Below, one piece after another: positions 1 to 8,617 of a stretch of DNA of 64,000 nt. Location of the stretch: assembly GCF_021246445.1 (NCBI RefSeq), contig NZ_JAJQXW010000003.1:310001-374000 (forward strand), read 5' to 3'. The notes beneath the pieces were generated by a model that saw only the letters and a program-made list of their open reading frames with translations, was not told the DNA's origin and did not search any database. Position 1 is the stretch's first letter; the number at the start of each line of letters is the position of its first letter. The position numbers and the translations under genes are program-made. This DNA comes from Rhabdothermincola salaria. GTDB lineage: Bacteria > Actinomycetota > Acidimicrobiia > Acidimicrobiales > Acidimicrobilacustridaceae.

Positions 1-126
1 TCTTGCCGGCACCGTTGGGGCCCAACAGGGCGTGGACCTGGCCGACCTCCAGGGAGAGGTTCACTCCGTGGAGCACGTCGATGGTCCCGTAGCCGCCGCG
101 CAGGTTGCGCAGCTCGAGGATCCCGG

Positions 127-130
<4 letters not shown>
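1..130 (-). CDS. livF: Branched-chain amino acid-type ABC transporter ATPase LivF, N-terminal part
   Basis: This is the start of a LivF-type ATPase that energises uptake through the LivH/LivM channel from the inner membrane face. The window edge cuts the gene, so only 43 residues are visible. They end in a complete Walker A motif, GPNGAGK, preceded by the usual beta-strand region (GVNLSLEVGQVHALLGPNG). The ATG at 128-130 overlaps the stop of livG (ATGA), so the two ATPases are translationally coupled. Walker B and the signature motif lie outside the window. Pairing with LivG and a LivHM permease makes the family call firm; the substrate is not shown by the sequence. Confidence 0.9.
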
Positions 131-866
<736 letters not shown>

Positions 867-870
<4 letters not shown>

Positions 871-3125
871 ACCGGCACCTCCTCTCCGGGCACGCCCGGT
901 CTGGTCGAGCCGTTGCCTCCGTGCCCCGCACCGGCGGCGGCGGGGACGAGGGGCTGCTCGTCGAGCTCGTCGGCGACGTGCAGGACCCGATCGAGCTGGG
1001 CCACCTTCTCGCTGGTGAACTCCCGGGTCAGGCCCAGGTCGCCGATCTCGGCGAGACGGATGTTCTGCTCGCGGGCGATCGACCGGGCGAGCTCCTTTTC
1101 CTCACGGGCGTCTCGCCGCCAGGGCAGGAGGCCGGCGAGGTCGCGTCCGGCGTAGAACACCGCCCCCTCGGGCCGGAAGGCCATGGAGATGGCGGCCAGG
1201 CCCGGACCGATGAGCTCGACCGCAGTCAGCCAGCTCGGCTCGCCCAGCACCTCGTAGAGGGCGGGGAACGAGGCGAGACCGATGACGGCCATGAAGGCGG
1301 CGATCGGGTAGCGCACGCCTTGCACCGCGAGCAACAGCACCAGCGGCAGACCGGCGAACAGCGGGAACGAGTCGACCCGCAGCGCGCCCGAGGACAGGCC
1401 CAGCATGGTGCCGGCGAAGCCCGCGATCGCCCCCGACAGCGCCCAGACCAGCATCTTCTGGGTGGTGATGTTCACCCCGATGGTGGCCGATGCCGCCGGC
1501 GAGTCGGACATGGCGATCCACCGACGAGCGAAGCGGGTGCGGCGCATGAGCATGAGCCCCAACATGAACAACGCGAAGACCGCAGCCAGGAAGATCACGA
1601 AGGCCTTGCGGTCGCCGGCGTCGGTGCTGATGGTGAAACCGAACAGCTGCAAGGGTTCGAACAACGTGCCGGTGGCCGACGGGTCGAGCATGTTGGGGTG
1701 GCGCACGATCACCTTGTCGGTGAACTCGGCGAAGGCCAAGGTGGCCAAGGCCAGGTACAACCCTTTCAACCGCAGTGCCGGCAGGGCGATGAGCAGGCCC
1801 AGCGGGGCGCAGACCAACATGACCAGCAAGATGCCGATCGGGTCGCCGTTCTGACCCCCCAGGTGGCTGTAGAGCACGGCACCGATGCCGGCGATGGCGA
1901 AGTTGGCGAAGCTCACCTGGCCGGCCCAACCGATGAGCGGCACAAGTGACAGCGTGATCACGCCGAGCACCATGAAGAAGGCGCCACGCCCCAGCCACAC
2001 CGAGGACCGCTCGCCGAAGTTGGGCGTGAGGAACGGGATCCACCCGTTGGCCCAGATGGCGACCAACGAGAAGACGACGGTGGCCCCTACCACCGCCTCC
2101 CAGGGCTTGGTGAGCCGCTCGGTGCGCTTGGTGAGCTTGACCTTGCCCGTCTCGAGGCGGGCCTGGGGCAGGAAGAGCAGGGCGATGAACAGGATCACCG
2201 CGGGGATGGCCTCGGGGGCATAGCTCCAGTTCTGGTCGAACGTGAGGAACACCCCGGCGAAGGCCTTGCTCAACCCGATGATGAGGCCGCCGGCGATGGC
2301 CCAGGGAAGGCTCTTGAGCTGGGCGATGGCCGCCGCGGCGGCGGCGACCACGATGAGCAGCGCCAGGTTCTCCATCACCATGCCCGTCTCGGGGGCGATG
2401 AGGATGCCGGCCAGGCCGGCGGTCATGCAGCCGAGCGCCCAGGAGGCGCCGCTGACCTTGGACGGTCGGGCGCCGACGAGGCCGGCCAACGGGCGGCTGT
2501 CGACCACGGCGCGCATCGAGATGCCGATGCGGGTGCGGTAGAGCAGCCAACGCAGGCCGACGGCGATGCCGATGGCGACGATGACGGTGATGATGCGGTG
2601 CCAGGTGGCGGTGACGTCGCCGATCTGCACGCCGCTGGTGTCGCGGAAGAACTGCGGCAGGGTGCGCCCGGTGTTGGGCTTCCAGATGGTCAGGGTGATG
2701 CCCATGAAGGCGAGCATCAGGCCCACGGTCACCATGAGCTGCACGACCAGGCTGGCGTCGCGCAGGCGCTTCATGATGAGCCGGTCGAGGCCCAGGCCGA
2801 TCAGCGGGGCGACGATGCCCAACACGATGACCAGCGACAGGAGCGTGTTGACCCCGCGGTTGACCGAGAGCTCCCAGTAGAGGAAGGCGAGGAAGCCACC
2901 GATGGCGGCGTGGGCGAAGTTGAAGATGCCCGTGGTGGCGTAGGTGACCACCAGGCCGCCGGCGAGGATGGCGTAGATCCCGCCGAGCGAGATGCCCACC
3001 ACCAGCCACGTGGTGATGTTGCCGACGTCGAAGGACGCGCCGCCCCAGTTGGAGGCGATGATGAAGACGGTGAGAGCGGCCACGGCGATGGCCGCGAACG
3101 CCTTGGGTGAGACCTTGAGCCGCAT
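867..3125 (-). CDS. Fused LivH-LivM permease of a branched-chain-type ABC transporter
   Basis: This 752-residue polytopic membrane protein combines both permease halves of a HAAT importer. Residues about 1-330 resemble LivH (TYATTGIFNFAHAAIGGF, the typical NFAHG-like region). Residues about 340-660 resemble LivM (GWAGQVSFANFAIAGIGA and LRLKGLYLALATLAFAE). The hydrophilic tail of about 90 residues looks cytoplasmic. In most bacteria the halves are separate proteins of about 300 residues, so this is a fusion. The ATG start follows an upstream hairpin at 3164-3200 that separates it from the receptor gene. It overlaps livG by four bases, so permease and ATPases are coupled while the receptors are not. 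Confidence 0.9.
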
Positions 3126-3163
3126 GTTCCCCCTGGGACTGCTCGTGATCGTTGACGTGGCAC

Positions 3164-3200
3164 CGTCGAGGTGCCGGCCACGAGGGCCGGCACCTCGACG
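3164..3200 (-). terminator. Strong GC hairpin between receptor gene and permease gene
   Basis: A perfect 15-bp stem (3164-3178 with 3186-3200) with a 7-base loop lies 14 bases after the receptor stop codon and 38 bases before the permease start. No U-run follows. It could be a partial terminator or an mRNA 3'-end stabiliser that lets the receptor be made in excess over the membrane subunits, which is common for binding-protein operons. The function is inferred. Confidence 0.6.
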
Positions 3201-3213
3201 GGCCGGGACGGGA

Positions 3214-4608
3214 CTACTGGATCTTCTCGGCCTCGACGGCGGGGTCGAGGGTCACCTCGACCACACCGGCGGGGTCGCACTCGAGGGTGCCCGGCTCCTC
3301 CGGGAACACCCGCTCGAAGCCGTCGGCGCCCATCTGCATGATGACCATGCAGTCGGAGAAGCCGCCCTTGGGGTCCTTGGCACCCATCCAGCCGCCGGCA
3401 TCGAAGGAGTCGATGCCGTTGAGGGCCTCGATGAGCGACGCCCGGGTGATGGCGTTGGGGCCGTCGGACTCGACGATGCCGTTGACCGCCTCCTGGAACA
3501 GCAGCGCCGCCATCCATGCCTGGGCACCGAAGGAGTCCGGCGTCTCGACGCTGGCGAGGTAGTTGTCGAGCGCCTCGTTGCTGCCCTCCTCCTCGAACGG
3601 CAGGAACTGCATCCACACGTAGGTGCCCTCGACGTCGGCACCCGCCTCGGCGAACTTCTCGGTGTAGCAGGCCAGCGAGCACGCCCAGATGTCGACGCTG
3701 TCGAGGCCCTGGGCCGCCGCCTCACGACGCATGAGGGTCATGGCCACGTCGTTGGAGCCGTTGTAGACGTAGTTGACGTCGCCGCTGCGGGCCTGCTGCA
3801 CCAGCGGGGTGTAGGCCGACTGCTCGGCGCGACCCGACACCTTGAAGGCACCCGCCCAGTCGACACCGGCCTCTTCCTGGGCCACCAACTGGTAGGTGGC
3901 CGACTGCACGGTGGTGGGCAGGTCGCCCGGCACCATGTAGAGGCCGGTCAGTTCGGGCTCGATGCTCTGGTAGTACTCGATGTTGCCGATGAAGGCGGTG
4001 AGCGTGCGCTCGCCGCTGATCGGGGTGCCGTCGGCGTTGCAGGGCTCGGCGGTGCCCTGGATGATGAACGAGTTCAGCGAGCACTGCTCGTTGACGTCGT
4101 TGGCCAGCGCCGAGACGTTGGCCAGGCCCGTCGGGTTGCCCTCGGCGTCGGGGCACGTGTTCATCGTCGACACGTCCGGGTTGAACAGCGAGTTGCCGCC
4201 CACCAACGCCAGCGCGTTGGCGCAGGCGTTGATCTGACCGTTCTTGGTCTCCTCCGGCGTGAGCTTGGAGTCCCACGCCTCCACCACGAGCTCACGACAG
4301 GCGATGCCGCCGTTGTCGTTGATGAACGTCTCGAAGGCCTCGAGGCCATCGACGTTGCCCTGGAACAGGCCCGGAGCCAACGGCGAACCGGTGTCGGCCA
4401 TGACCTGGATGGTGATGGTGTCGGCGGTCACACCGGTGTCGGTGGCCTCCAGCTCGACGCCCTCACAGGCCTCGTCGCCGGCCGCTTCCGTCGTGTCCGG
4501 CGATCCCGGCTCGGTGGTTGCCGCAGTGGTGCCGCCCTCGTCGCGGCCGCAGGCGGCGGCCACCAGGCCGAGCGCCATGAGCACTGCGATGACTTTGTAG
4601 CGCTTCAT
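3214..4608 (-). CDS. Branched-chain-type ABC substrate-binding lipoprotein (copy 1)
   Basis: This 464-residue extracytoplasmic receptor (Peripla_BP_6/LivJ-like) is presumed to feed the adjacent LivHM permease. It begins with a lipoprotein signal, MKRYKVIAVLMALGLVAAAC, with the lipidated Cys at residue 20, then an acidic Thr-rich linker. The mature part has the fold-I repeat pattern (DTITIQVMADTGSPLAPG, ETFINDNGGIACRELVV). The ATG at 4606-4608 is chosen over a longer reading frame because it is preceded by an AGGGGG Shine-Dalgarno site and begins the signal peptide. The protein is nearly identical to the next gene; differences concentrate in residues about 150-280. The ligand is unknown. Confidence 0.92.
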   Translation of the reverse strand: MKRYKVIAVLMALGLVAAACGRDEGGTTAATTEPGSPDTTEAAGDEACEGVELEATDTGVTADTITIQVMADTGSPLAPGLFQGNVDGLEAFETFINDNGGIACRELVVEAWDSKLTPEETKNGQINACANALALVGGNSLFNPDVSTMNTCPDAEGNPTGLANVSALANDVNEQCSLNSFIIQGTAEPCNADGTPISGERTLTAFIGNIEYYQSIEPELTGLYMVPGDLPTTVQSATYQLVAQEEAGVDWAGAFKVSGRAEQSAYTPLVQQARSGDVNYVYNGSNDVAMTLMRREAAAQGLDSVDIWACSLACYTEKFAEAGADVEGTYVWMQFLPFEEEGSNEALDNYLASVETPDSFGAQAWMAALLFQEAVNGIVESDGPNAITRASLIEALNGIDSFDAGGWMGAKDPKGGFSDCMVIMQMGADGFERVFPEEPGTLECDPAGVVEVTLDPAVEAEKIQ

Positions 4609-4654
4609 CGATCCCCCTATCTGCGATCCACCCCCCGGCAGATCCAGGAGCGGC

Positions 4655-4699
4655 ACCATAGCCCAAACACCCGCTCGTGTTGTGGCGTGCGTCACAACA
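4655..4699 (-). promoter_or_regulatory. Probable promoter with CRP/FNR-like operator for receptor copy 1
   Basis: Reading on the minus strand, a -10-like TATGGT lies at 4655-4660. A quasi-palindrome, TGTTGTG-N8-CACAACA, lies at 4678-4699 and contains TGTGG-N6-TCACA, close to the CRP consensus TGTGA-N6-TCACA. Its centre is about 40 bases before the expected transcription start, and the -35 region is poor. That geometry suits an activator of the CRP/FNR family. The same arrangement precedes receptor copy 2. The regulator identity is inferred. Confidence 0.45.
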
Positions 4700-4771
4700 T
4701 CGGCCTCGTCCCCCGAGCGGTGAGAGAGGGGCCGACCCGACGCGGGGCCGACCCCTCAGCTCACCGCGGTC

Positions 4772-6163
4772 CTACTGGATGCTCTCGGCGGCCACGGCCG
4801 GGTCGAGGGTCACCTCGACCACAGCGGCGGGGTCGCACTCGAGGGTGCCCGGCTCCTCCGGGAACGCCCGCTCGAAGCCGTCGGCGCCCATCTGCATGAT
4901 GACCATGCAGTCGGAGAAGCCGCCCTTGGGGTCCTTGGGACCCATCCAGCCGCCGGCATCGAAGGAGTCGATGCCGTTGAGGGCCTCGATGAGCGAGGCC
5001 CGGGTGATGGCGTTGGGGCCGTCGGACTCGACGATGCCGTTGACCGCCTCCTGGAACAGCAGCGCCGCCATCCAGGCCTGGGCGCCGAAGGAGTCCGGCG
5101 TCTCGACGCTGGCGAGGTAGTTGTCGAGCGCCTCGTTGCTGCCCTCGTCCTCGAACGGCAGGAACTGCATCCACACGTAGGTGCCCTCGACGTCGCCGCC
5201 GGCTTCCTGGAACTTCTCGGTGTAGCAGGCCAGCGAGCACGCCCAGACCTCGACGCTGTCGAGGCCCTGGGCGGCTGCTTCACGGCGCATGAGGGTCATG
5301 GCCACGTCGTTGGAGCCGTTGTAGACGTAGTTGGCGTTGCTGCTACGGGCCTGCTGCACCAGCGGGGTGTAGGCCGACTGCTCGGCGCGACCCGACACCT
5401 TGAAGGCACCGACGATGTCGACGCCGGCGTCTCGCTGGGCCTCGATCTGGTAGGTGGCCGACTGCACGGTGGTGGGCAGGTCGCCCGGCACCATGAACAG
5501 CCCCGTGAGGTCGGGCTCGATGGTCTGGTAGTACTCGATGTTGCCGATGAAGGCGAGGAGATCGCGCTCGCCGCTGATCGGGGTGCCGTCGTCGTTGCAG
5601 GGCTCGGCGGTACCGGTGATGATGAACGTGTTGTTCGAGCACTGCTCGTTGACGTCGTTGGCCAGCGCCGCCACGTTGGGCATGCCGGTGGGGTTCCCCT
5701 CGGCGTCGGGGCAGGTGTTCATCGTCGACACGTCCGGGTTGAACAGCGAGTTGCCGCCCACCAACGCCACGGCGTTGGCGCAGGCGTTGATCTGACCGTT
5801 CTTGGTCTCCTCCGGCGTGAGCTTGGAGTCCCACGCCTCCACCACGAGCTCACGACAGGCGATGCCGCCGTTGTCGTTGATGAACGTCTCGAAGCCCTCG
5901 AGGGCATCGACGTTGCCCTGGAACAGGCCCGGAGCCAACGGCGAACCGGTGTCGGCCATGACCTGGATGGTGATGGTGTCGGCGGTCACACCGGTGTCGG
6001 TGGCCTCCAGCTCGACGCCCTCGCAGGCCTCGTCGCCGGCCGCTTCCGTCGTGTCCGGCGATCCCGGCTCCGTCGGCGTCGCGGTGGTGCCTCCATCGCG
6101 CCCGCAGGCGGCGGCCACCAGGCCGAGCGCCAGGAGCACGGCGAGGACTCGGTAATGCTTCAT
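4772..6163 (-). CDS. Branched-chain-type ABC substrate-binding lipoprotein (copy 2)
   Basis: This 463-residue receptor is the tandem paralogue of the gene at 3214-4608, with a lipobox near MKHYRVLAVLLALGLVAAAC. By eye the two are well over 80% identical, and long stretches are identical at nucleotide level, notably the C-terminal third and the region after the lipobox linker. The divergent block (residues about 150-280, for example IVGAFKVSG against WAGAFKVSG) may hold ligand-contacting residues. The ATG follows a GGGGGAT ribosome-binding site. The inter-receptor gap of 163 bases carries its own promoter-like elements, so the copies can be expressed independently. Confidence 0.92.
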   Translation of the reverse strand: MKHYRVLAVLLALGLVAAACGRDGGTTATPTEPGSPDTTEAAGDEACEGVELEATDTGVTADTITIQVMADTGSPLAPGLFQGNVDALEGFETFINDNGGIACRELVVEAWDSKLTPEETKNGQINACANAVALVGGNSLFNPDVSTMNTCPDAEGNPTGMPNVAALANDVNEQCSNNTFIITGTAEPCNDDGTPISGERDLLAFIGNIEYYQTIEPDLTGLFMVPGDLPTTVQSATYQIEAQRDAGVDIVGAFKVSGRAEQSAYTPLVQQARSSNANYVYNGSNDVAMTLMRREAAAQGLDSVEVWACSLACYTEKFQEAGGDVEGTYVWMQFLPFEDEGSNEALDNYLASVETPDSFGAQAWMAALLFQEAVNGIVESDGPNAITRASLIEALNGIDSFDAGGWMGPKDPKGGFSDCMVIMQMGADGFERAFPEEPGTLECDPAAVVEVTLDPAVAAESIQ

Positions 6164-6214
6164 GTATCCCCCATGGTCGTGGTCCGCCTTCCCCAGGCGG
6201 ATCCAGGAAGAGCC

Positions 6215-6258
6215 ACCCTAGCCAAACGCGCGCTAGGCCCGTGACAGACGCCACAACA
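6215..6258 (-). promoter_or_regulatory. Probable promoter with CRP/FNR-like operator for receptor copy 2
   Basis: On the minus strand a -10-like TAGGGT lies at 6215-6220. On the plus strand CGTGA-N6-CCACA occupies 6240-6255. The 18 bases at 6241-6258 match 16 of 18 positions of the element before receptor copy 1, at almost the same distance from the start codon (77-92 against 73-88 bases) and from the -10. This spacing supports a shared activator. Confidence 0.42.
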
Positions 6259-6303
6259 GACAATTTGCCGACGAAGCATCCCGCGCTGGCACCCTCGGGT
6301 TTC

Positions 6304-6320
6304 GAGCCTCTCGGAGGCTC
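6304..6320 (-). terminator. Short hairpin after the hydrolase gene
   Basis: GAGCCTC-tcg-GAGGCTC forms a 7-bp stem three bases beyond the stop codon of the minus-strand hydrolase. It is a plausible but weak intrinsic terminator without a U-run. Confidence 0.4.
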
Positions 6321-6323
6321 CGC

Positions 6324-7247
6324 TCAGGACGCGCCGGTGGGCCGACGGTGGGGCTCGGAGTGGTCCCAGTCGGCGAGCAGGGTGCGGATGGCCGTGAGCA
6401 GGACCAGGGGGACGTCGAGCATCGGGTGGTGCCCCGCCTCGGGGAGCTCGATCACCGGCGCCACCCGACCCAACACCTCGTACATGGCCGCCCCGATGTC
6501 GGGGGTGACCAGCCCGTGCTCGGCCCGCAGGAGCGCGAAACGGCAGGTGACCTGGGCCAGGTAGGGCATGCCGAGGGCACGGATCCGCTCGTCGAACTGC
6601 TCGAAGACACGCCGGTCGAACTTCCACTGGAAGCCGCCGTCGACCGGCTTCAAGGAGCGCCGCCCGACGTGGTCCATCACGTAGTCGAGGTAGTGGGCCT
6701 GTTCGGGGATGGTGCGGAAGCGGCCCAGGCCGTCGTCGAGCTCGCGGTACGTCCGCGGCGCCCCGAAGGCCTCCTTCAGACGGGCGGACTCGACCTCCGG
6801 GTCCGGTTCTCGGACCGGGGAGTCCACCACGATCACGCCACTCAGGCGGTCGCAGTGCCGGGCTGCGGTGGCGATGGTCACGAAGCCGCCCATGCTGTGG
6901 CCGACGATGACCGGCCGCCCCTCGATGCCTGCATGGCCCGCCGCCGCCATGACCTCGTCGGTCCACGTCTCGATGTCGTAGCGCGCCCGGTGGGCGCTGT
7001 CGCCGTGGCCGGAGAGATCGACCGCGACCACCCGGAAGTCCTCGGCGAAGGTGGCGGCCACGTGGGTCCACCAGTGGGCGTGCGCTCCACCGCCGTGCAC
7101 GAAGACCAGGCCGCGCCGCCCCCGCTCCCCCCACGCCAGGTAGTGGATGGGGGCGTCATCGACCTCGACGACCTCGTCGTCGAAGGGCACGTCGAGAGCC
7201 GTCTGGAACCAGGCCGGTGCGGTCGGCAGCAGGGGAACGGAGGCCAT
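6324..7247 (-). CDS. Alpha/beta-fold hydrolase
   Basis: This 307-residue soluble enzyme has the alpha/beta hydrolase fold. The oxyanion strand HGGGAHAHWW is near residue 50, the nucleophile elbow GHSMGG (Ser) near 117, a candidate acid in the DSPVREPD region near 142, and the catalytic His in EAGHHPML near the C terminus. The family covers esterases, lactonases, epoxide hydrolases and dehalogenases, so the substrate is not predictable. The ATG at 7247 has a TAGCGT hexamer only six bases upstream, suggesting a leaderless transcript. The SRPBCC gene upstream on the same strand ends 89 bases before it, so its own promoter is likely. Confidence 0.85.
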   Translation of the reverse strand: MASVPLLPTAPAWFQTALDVPFDDEVVEVDDAPIHYLAWGERGRRGLVFVHGGGAHAHWWTHVAATFAEDFRVVAVDLSGHGDSAHRARYDIETWTDEVMAAAGHAGIEGRPVIVGHSMGGFVTIATAARHCDRLSGVIVVDSPVREPDPEVESARLKEAFGAPRTYRELDDGLGRFRTIPEQAHYLDYVMDHVGRRSLKPVDGGFQWKFDRRVFEQFDERIRALGMPYLAQVTCRFALLRAEHGLVTPDIGAAMYEVLGRVAPVIELPEAGHHPMLDVPLVLLTAIRTLLADWDHSEPHRRPTGAS

Positions 7248-7253
7248 GGCCCG

Positions 7254-7259
7254 ACGCTA
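7254..7259 (-). promoter_or_regulatory. -10 hexamer of a probable leaderless promoter
   Basis: TAGCGT on the minus strand lies six bases before the hydrolase ATG, with no Shine-Dalgarno site. Transcription would start at or next to the start codon. Confidence 0.45.
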
Positions 7260-7336
7260 CCGGGGCCGCGCCGGTGGGGTCTCAGCCCGGGCGGGCCACG
7301 ACCGGGCCGCCATCGTGGCCGCCGCGGCCCGCCTCC

Positions 7337-7780
7337 TCACCGACCAGAGCAGGCTCGGCTCCGGAACTGGTGGGCACCGGTGTCGAGCACCCAGTCGTGA
7401 CCGAACCGGGCGATGGGCGGGGCCGCCCGCAGCACGCCCCGCAGCAGGATCGTGGCCGGCTCCAACTCCGAGACCAGGTGCAGGTCGGTGCCGTGGGGCG
7501 CAGGTGCCACGGTGAGGCGGGCTCGGCCCCGGATGTCGCCGTCGACCTCCGCCTCGACCCGCTCACCCGCCACGACCGTGTGCAGGGAGAGCCGGAAGCG
7601 CACCACGTAGGGCAGAGGTGGCTGCACGGCACAGGACCAACGCTCCCCCTCGGCGAGGGCCGTCCCGTCGAACTCCTTCAACCAGGGCCACACGACGCGG
7701 TACCGCTCGGGACGGCACAACGTCGACCACACCTCACCGGGTTCGGCCTCGACGGGAAAGGTCCGATCGGACTCGAGCAC
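7337..7780 (-). CDS. SRPBCC-family (polyketide cyclase/dehydrase-like) protein
   Basis: This 147-residue protein looks like a START/Bet v1-like ligand-binding domain. It has the N-terminal strand with FPVEAEPGEVWSTL, the conserved W-P-x-L segment (YRVVWPWLKEFDG) and alternating beta strands through HGTDLHLVSEL. Such domains hold hydrophobic ligands or act as small cyclases; no catalytic function can be assigned. The start is a GTG at 7778-7780 without a clear ribosome-binding site. The gene begins only 24 bases from the 9-bp tandem repeat block, which therefore sits in its upstream region. Confidence 0.72.
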   Translation of the reverse strand: MLESDRTFPVEAEPGEVWSTLCRPERYRVVWPWLKEFDGTALAEGERWSCAVQPPLPYVVRFRLSLHTVVAGERVEAEVDGDIRGRARLTVAPAPHGTDLHLVSELEPATILLRGVLRAAPPIARFGHDWVLDTGAHQFRSRACSGR

Positions 7781-7803
7781 GTGGTCAGGCTGGCAGGACT
7801 CCG

Positions 7804-7950
7804 CTCGTCGTGCTCATCGTGCTCATCGTGCTCGTCGTGCTCGTCGTGCTCGTCGTGCTCGTCGTGCTCATCGTGCTCATCGTGCTCATCGTGCTCGTCG
7901 TGCTCGTCGTGCTCGTCGTGCTCATCGTGCTCATCGTGCTCATCGTGCTC
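7804..7950. repeat. Nested tandem repeat, 16 copies of a 9-bp unit
   Basis: Sixteen uninterrupted copies of CTCRTCGTG plus a three-base remainder lie between two divergent genes. The fourth position alternates in runs: G,A,A,G,G,G,G,A,A,A,G,G,G,A,A,A. This gives a higher-order period of about six units (54 bp). All three plus-strand frames stay open through the repeat, which merges it into artefactual long reading frames. No coding role is supported. The nested order points to slipped-strand expansion of blocks. Confidence 0.95.
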
Positions 7951-8033
7951 GCCCCGGCGCGAGGTCGCGCCGCTGCGACCGATGCCACAGGCGCGATCGG
8001 GTGATTCTGTCCGGGGGGCACCCTCGCCACCGC

Positions 8034-8039
8034 TAGCGT
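8034..8039 (+). promoter_or_regulatory. -10 hexamer of a probable leaderless promoter for the phosphatase
   Basis: TAGCGT ends eight bases before the GTG at 8048. It lies 83 bases after the tandem repeat, and no Shine-Dalgarno site is present. Confidence 0.45.
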
Positions 8040-8047
8040 CGGGCCTC

Positions 8048-8518
8048 GTGCCGATCTACCTCGTCCGCCACGGTCACGCCGGGTCCCGCTCCGCGTGGGA
8101 GGGCGACGACCGCAGGCGACCGCTCTCGGACAAGGGCCGCCGTCAGGCGGCCTGGCTGGCCGAGCAGCTCGGCGACGAGAAGGTCCGTCGCATCGTCTCG
8201 AGCCCCTTCCTGCGTTGCACCGAGACCGTCGAACCGCTCGCCGCCCACCTCGGGTGCGACGTCGTCGCCGATGATCGGCTGGCCGAGGGCGCCCACACCC
8301 AGGCCGCGGCCGAGTTGTTGGTGTCGCTGAGCCCCAAGACGGTGGTGGCCTGCTCACACGGGGACCTCATCCCCAAGGTGCTGCGCTATCTCGTGGCCGG
8401 CGGCATGGAGCTGGACGGGGCGCTGCTCGACGCCAAGGGCTCCATGTGGGTCCTCGACGGCGACGACGCCGACGGCCGCCCCACCCGCAGCCGCTACGTG
8501 CCACCCCCCAAGCTCTGA
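8048..8518 (+). CDS. SixA-like phosphohistidine phosphatase (histidine phosphatase superfamily)
   Basis: This 156-residue protein has the phosphoglycerate mutase-like RHG signature (VPIYLVRHGHAG), the second-Arg region (RRIVSSPFLRCTETVEPLA), the acidic residue in LAEGAH and the C-terminal catalytic His in VVACSHGDLIP. SixA proteins remove phosphate from histidine on HPt domains or phosphocarriers; related small family members act on other phosphoesters. The GTG at 8048 is chosen because the first conserved strand begins at once and a -10-like hexamer lies just upstream. The much longer frame upstream is the translated tandem repeat. A palindromic repeat follows the stop. Confidence 0.85.
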   Translation: MPIYLVRHGHAGSRSAWEGDDRRRPLSDKGRRQAAWLAEQLGDEKVRRIVSSPFLRCTETVEPLAAHLGCDVVADDRLAEGAHTQAAAELLVSLSPKTVVACSHGDLIPKVLRYLVAGGMELDGALLDAKGSMWVLDGDDADGRPTRSRYVPPPKL

Positions 8519-8538
8519 TCCACCCACCACGCCCGTAG

Positions 8539-8580
8539 TTGCATGAGATCGGCGTGCTCCAGTGCGCCGATTCCATGCAA
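8539..8580. repeat. Imperfect palindromic repeat, copy 1 of a dispersed element
   Basis: TTGCATGAGATCGGCG at 8539-8554 pairs imperfectly with CGCCGATTCCATGCAA at 8565-8580. It sits between the convergent phosphatase and CcmI-like genes, 21 bases after the former. The outer arm TTGCATGAGATCG and the tail CATGCAAGAAGC recur in the perfect palindrome at 38885-38934. It may act as a bidirectional terminator, but sequence conservation in the arms suggests a REP-like repeat family. Confidence 0.7.
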
Positions 8581-8617
8581 GAAGCGTCTGAGGGCCCGGG
8601 CCGAGCGGTCCGGGGGG

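Noticed and set aside
4609-4695. N-terminal extension of receptor copy 1
   Set aside because: The internal ATG at 4608 has the ribosome-binding site and starts the lipoprotein signal; the extension covers the predicted promoter.
7804-7950. CRISPR array
   Set aside because: Units are 9 bp and contiguous, with no spacers and no cas genes in the window.
7217-8047. Long plus-strand reading frame encoding Ser-Cys-Ser repeats fused to the phosphatase
   Set aside because: It is only the 9-bp tandem repeat, whose length is a multiple of three and contains no stop; upstream residues are the antisense of the SRPBCC gene.
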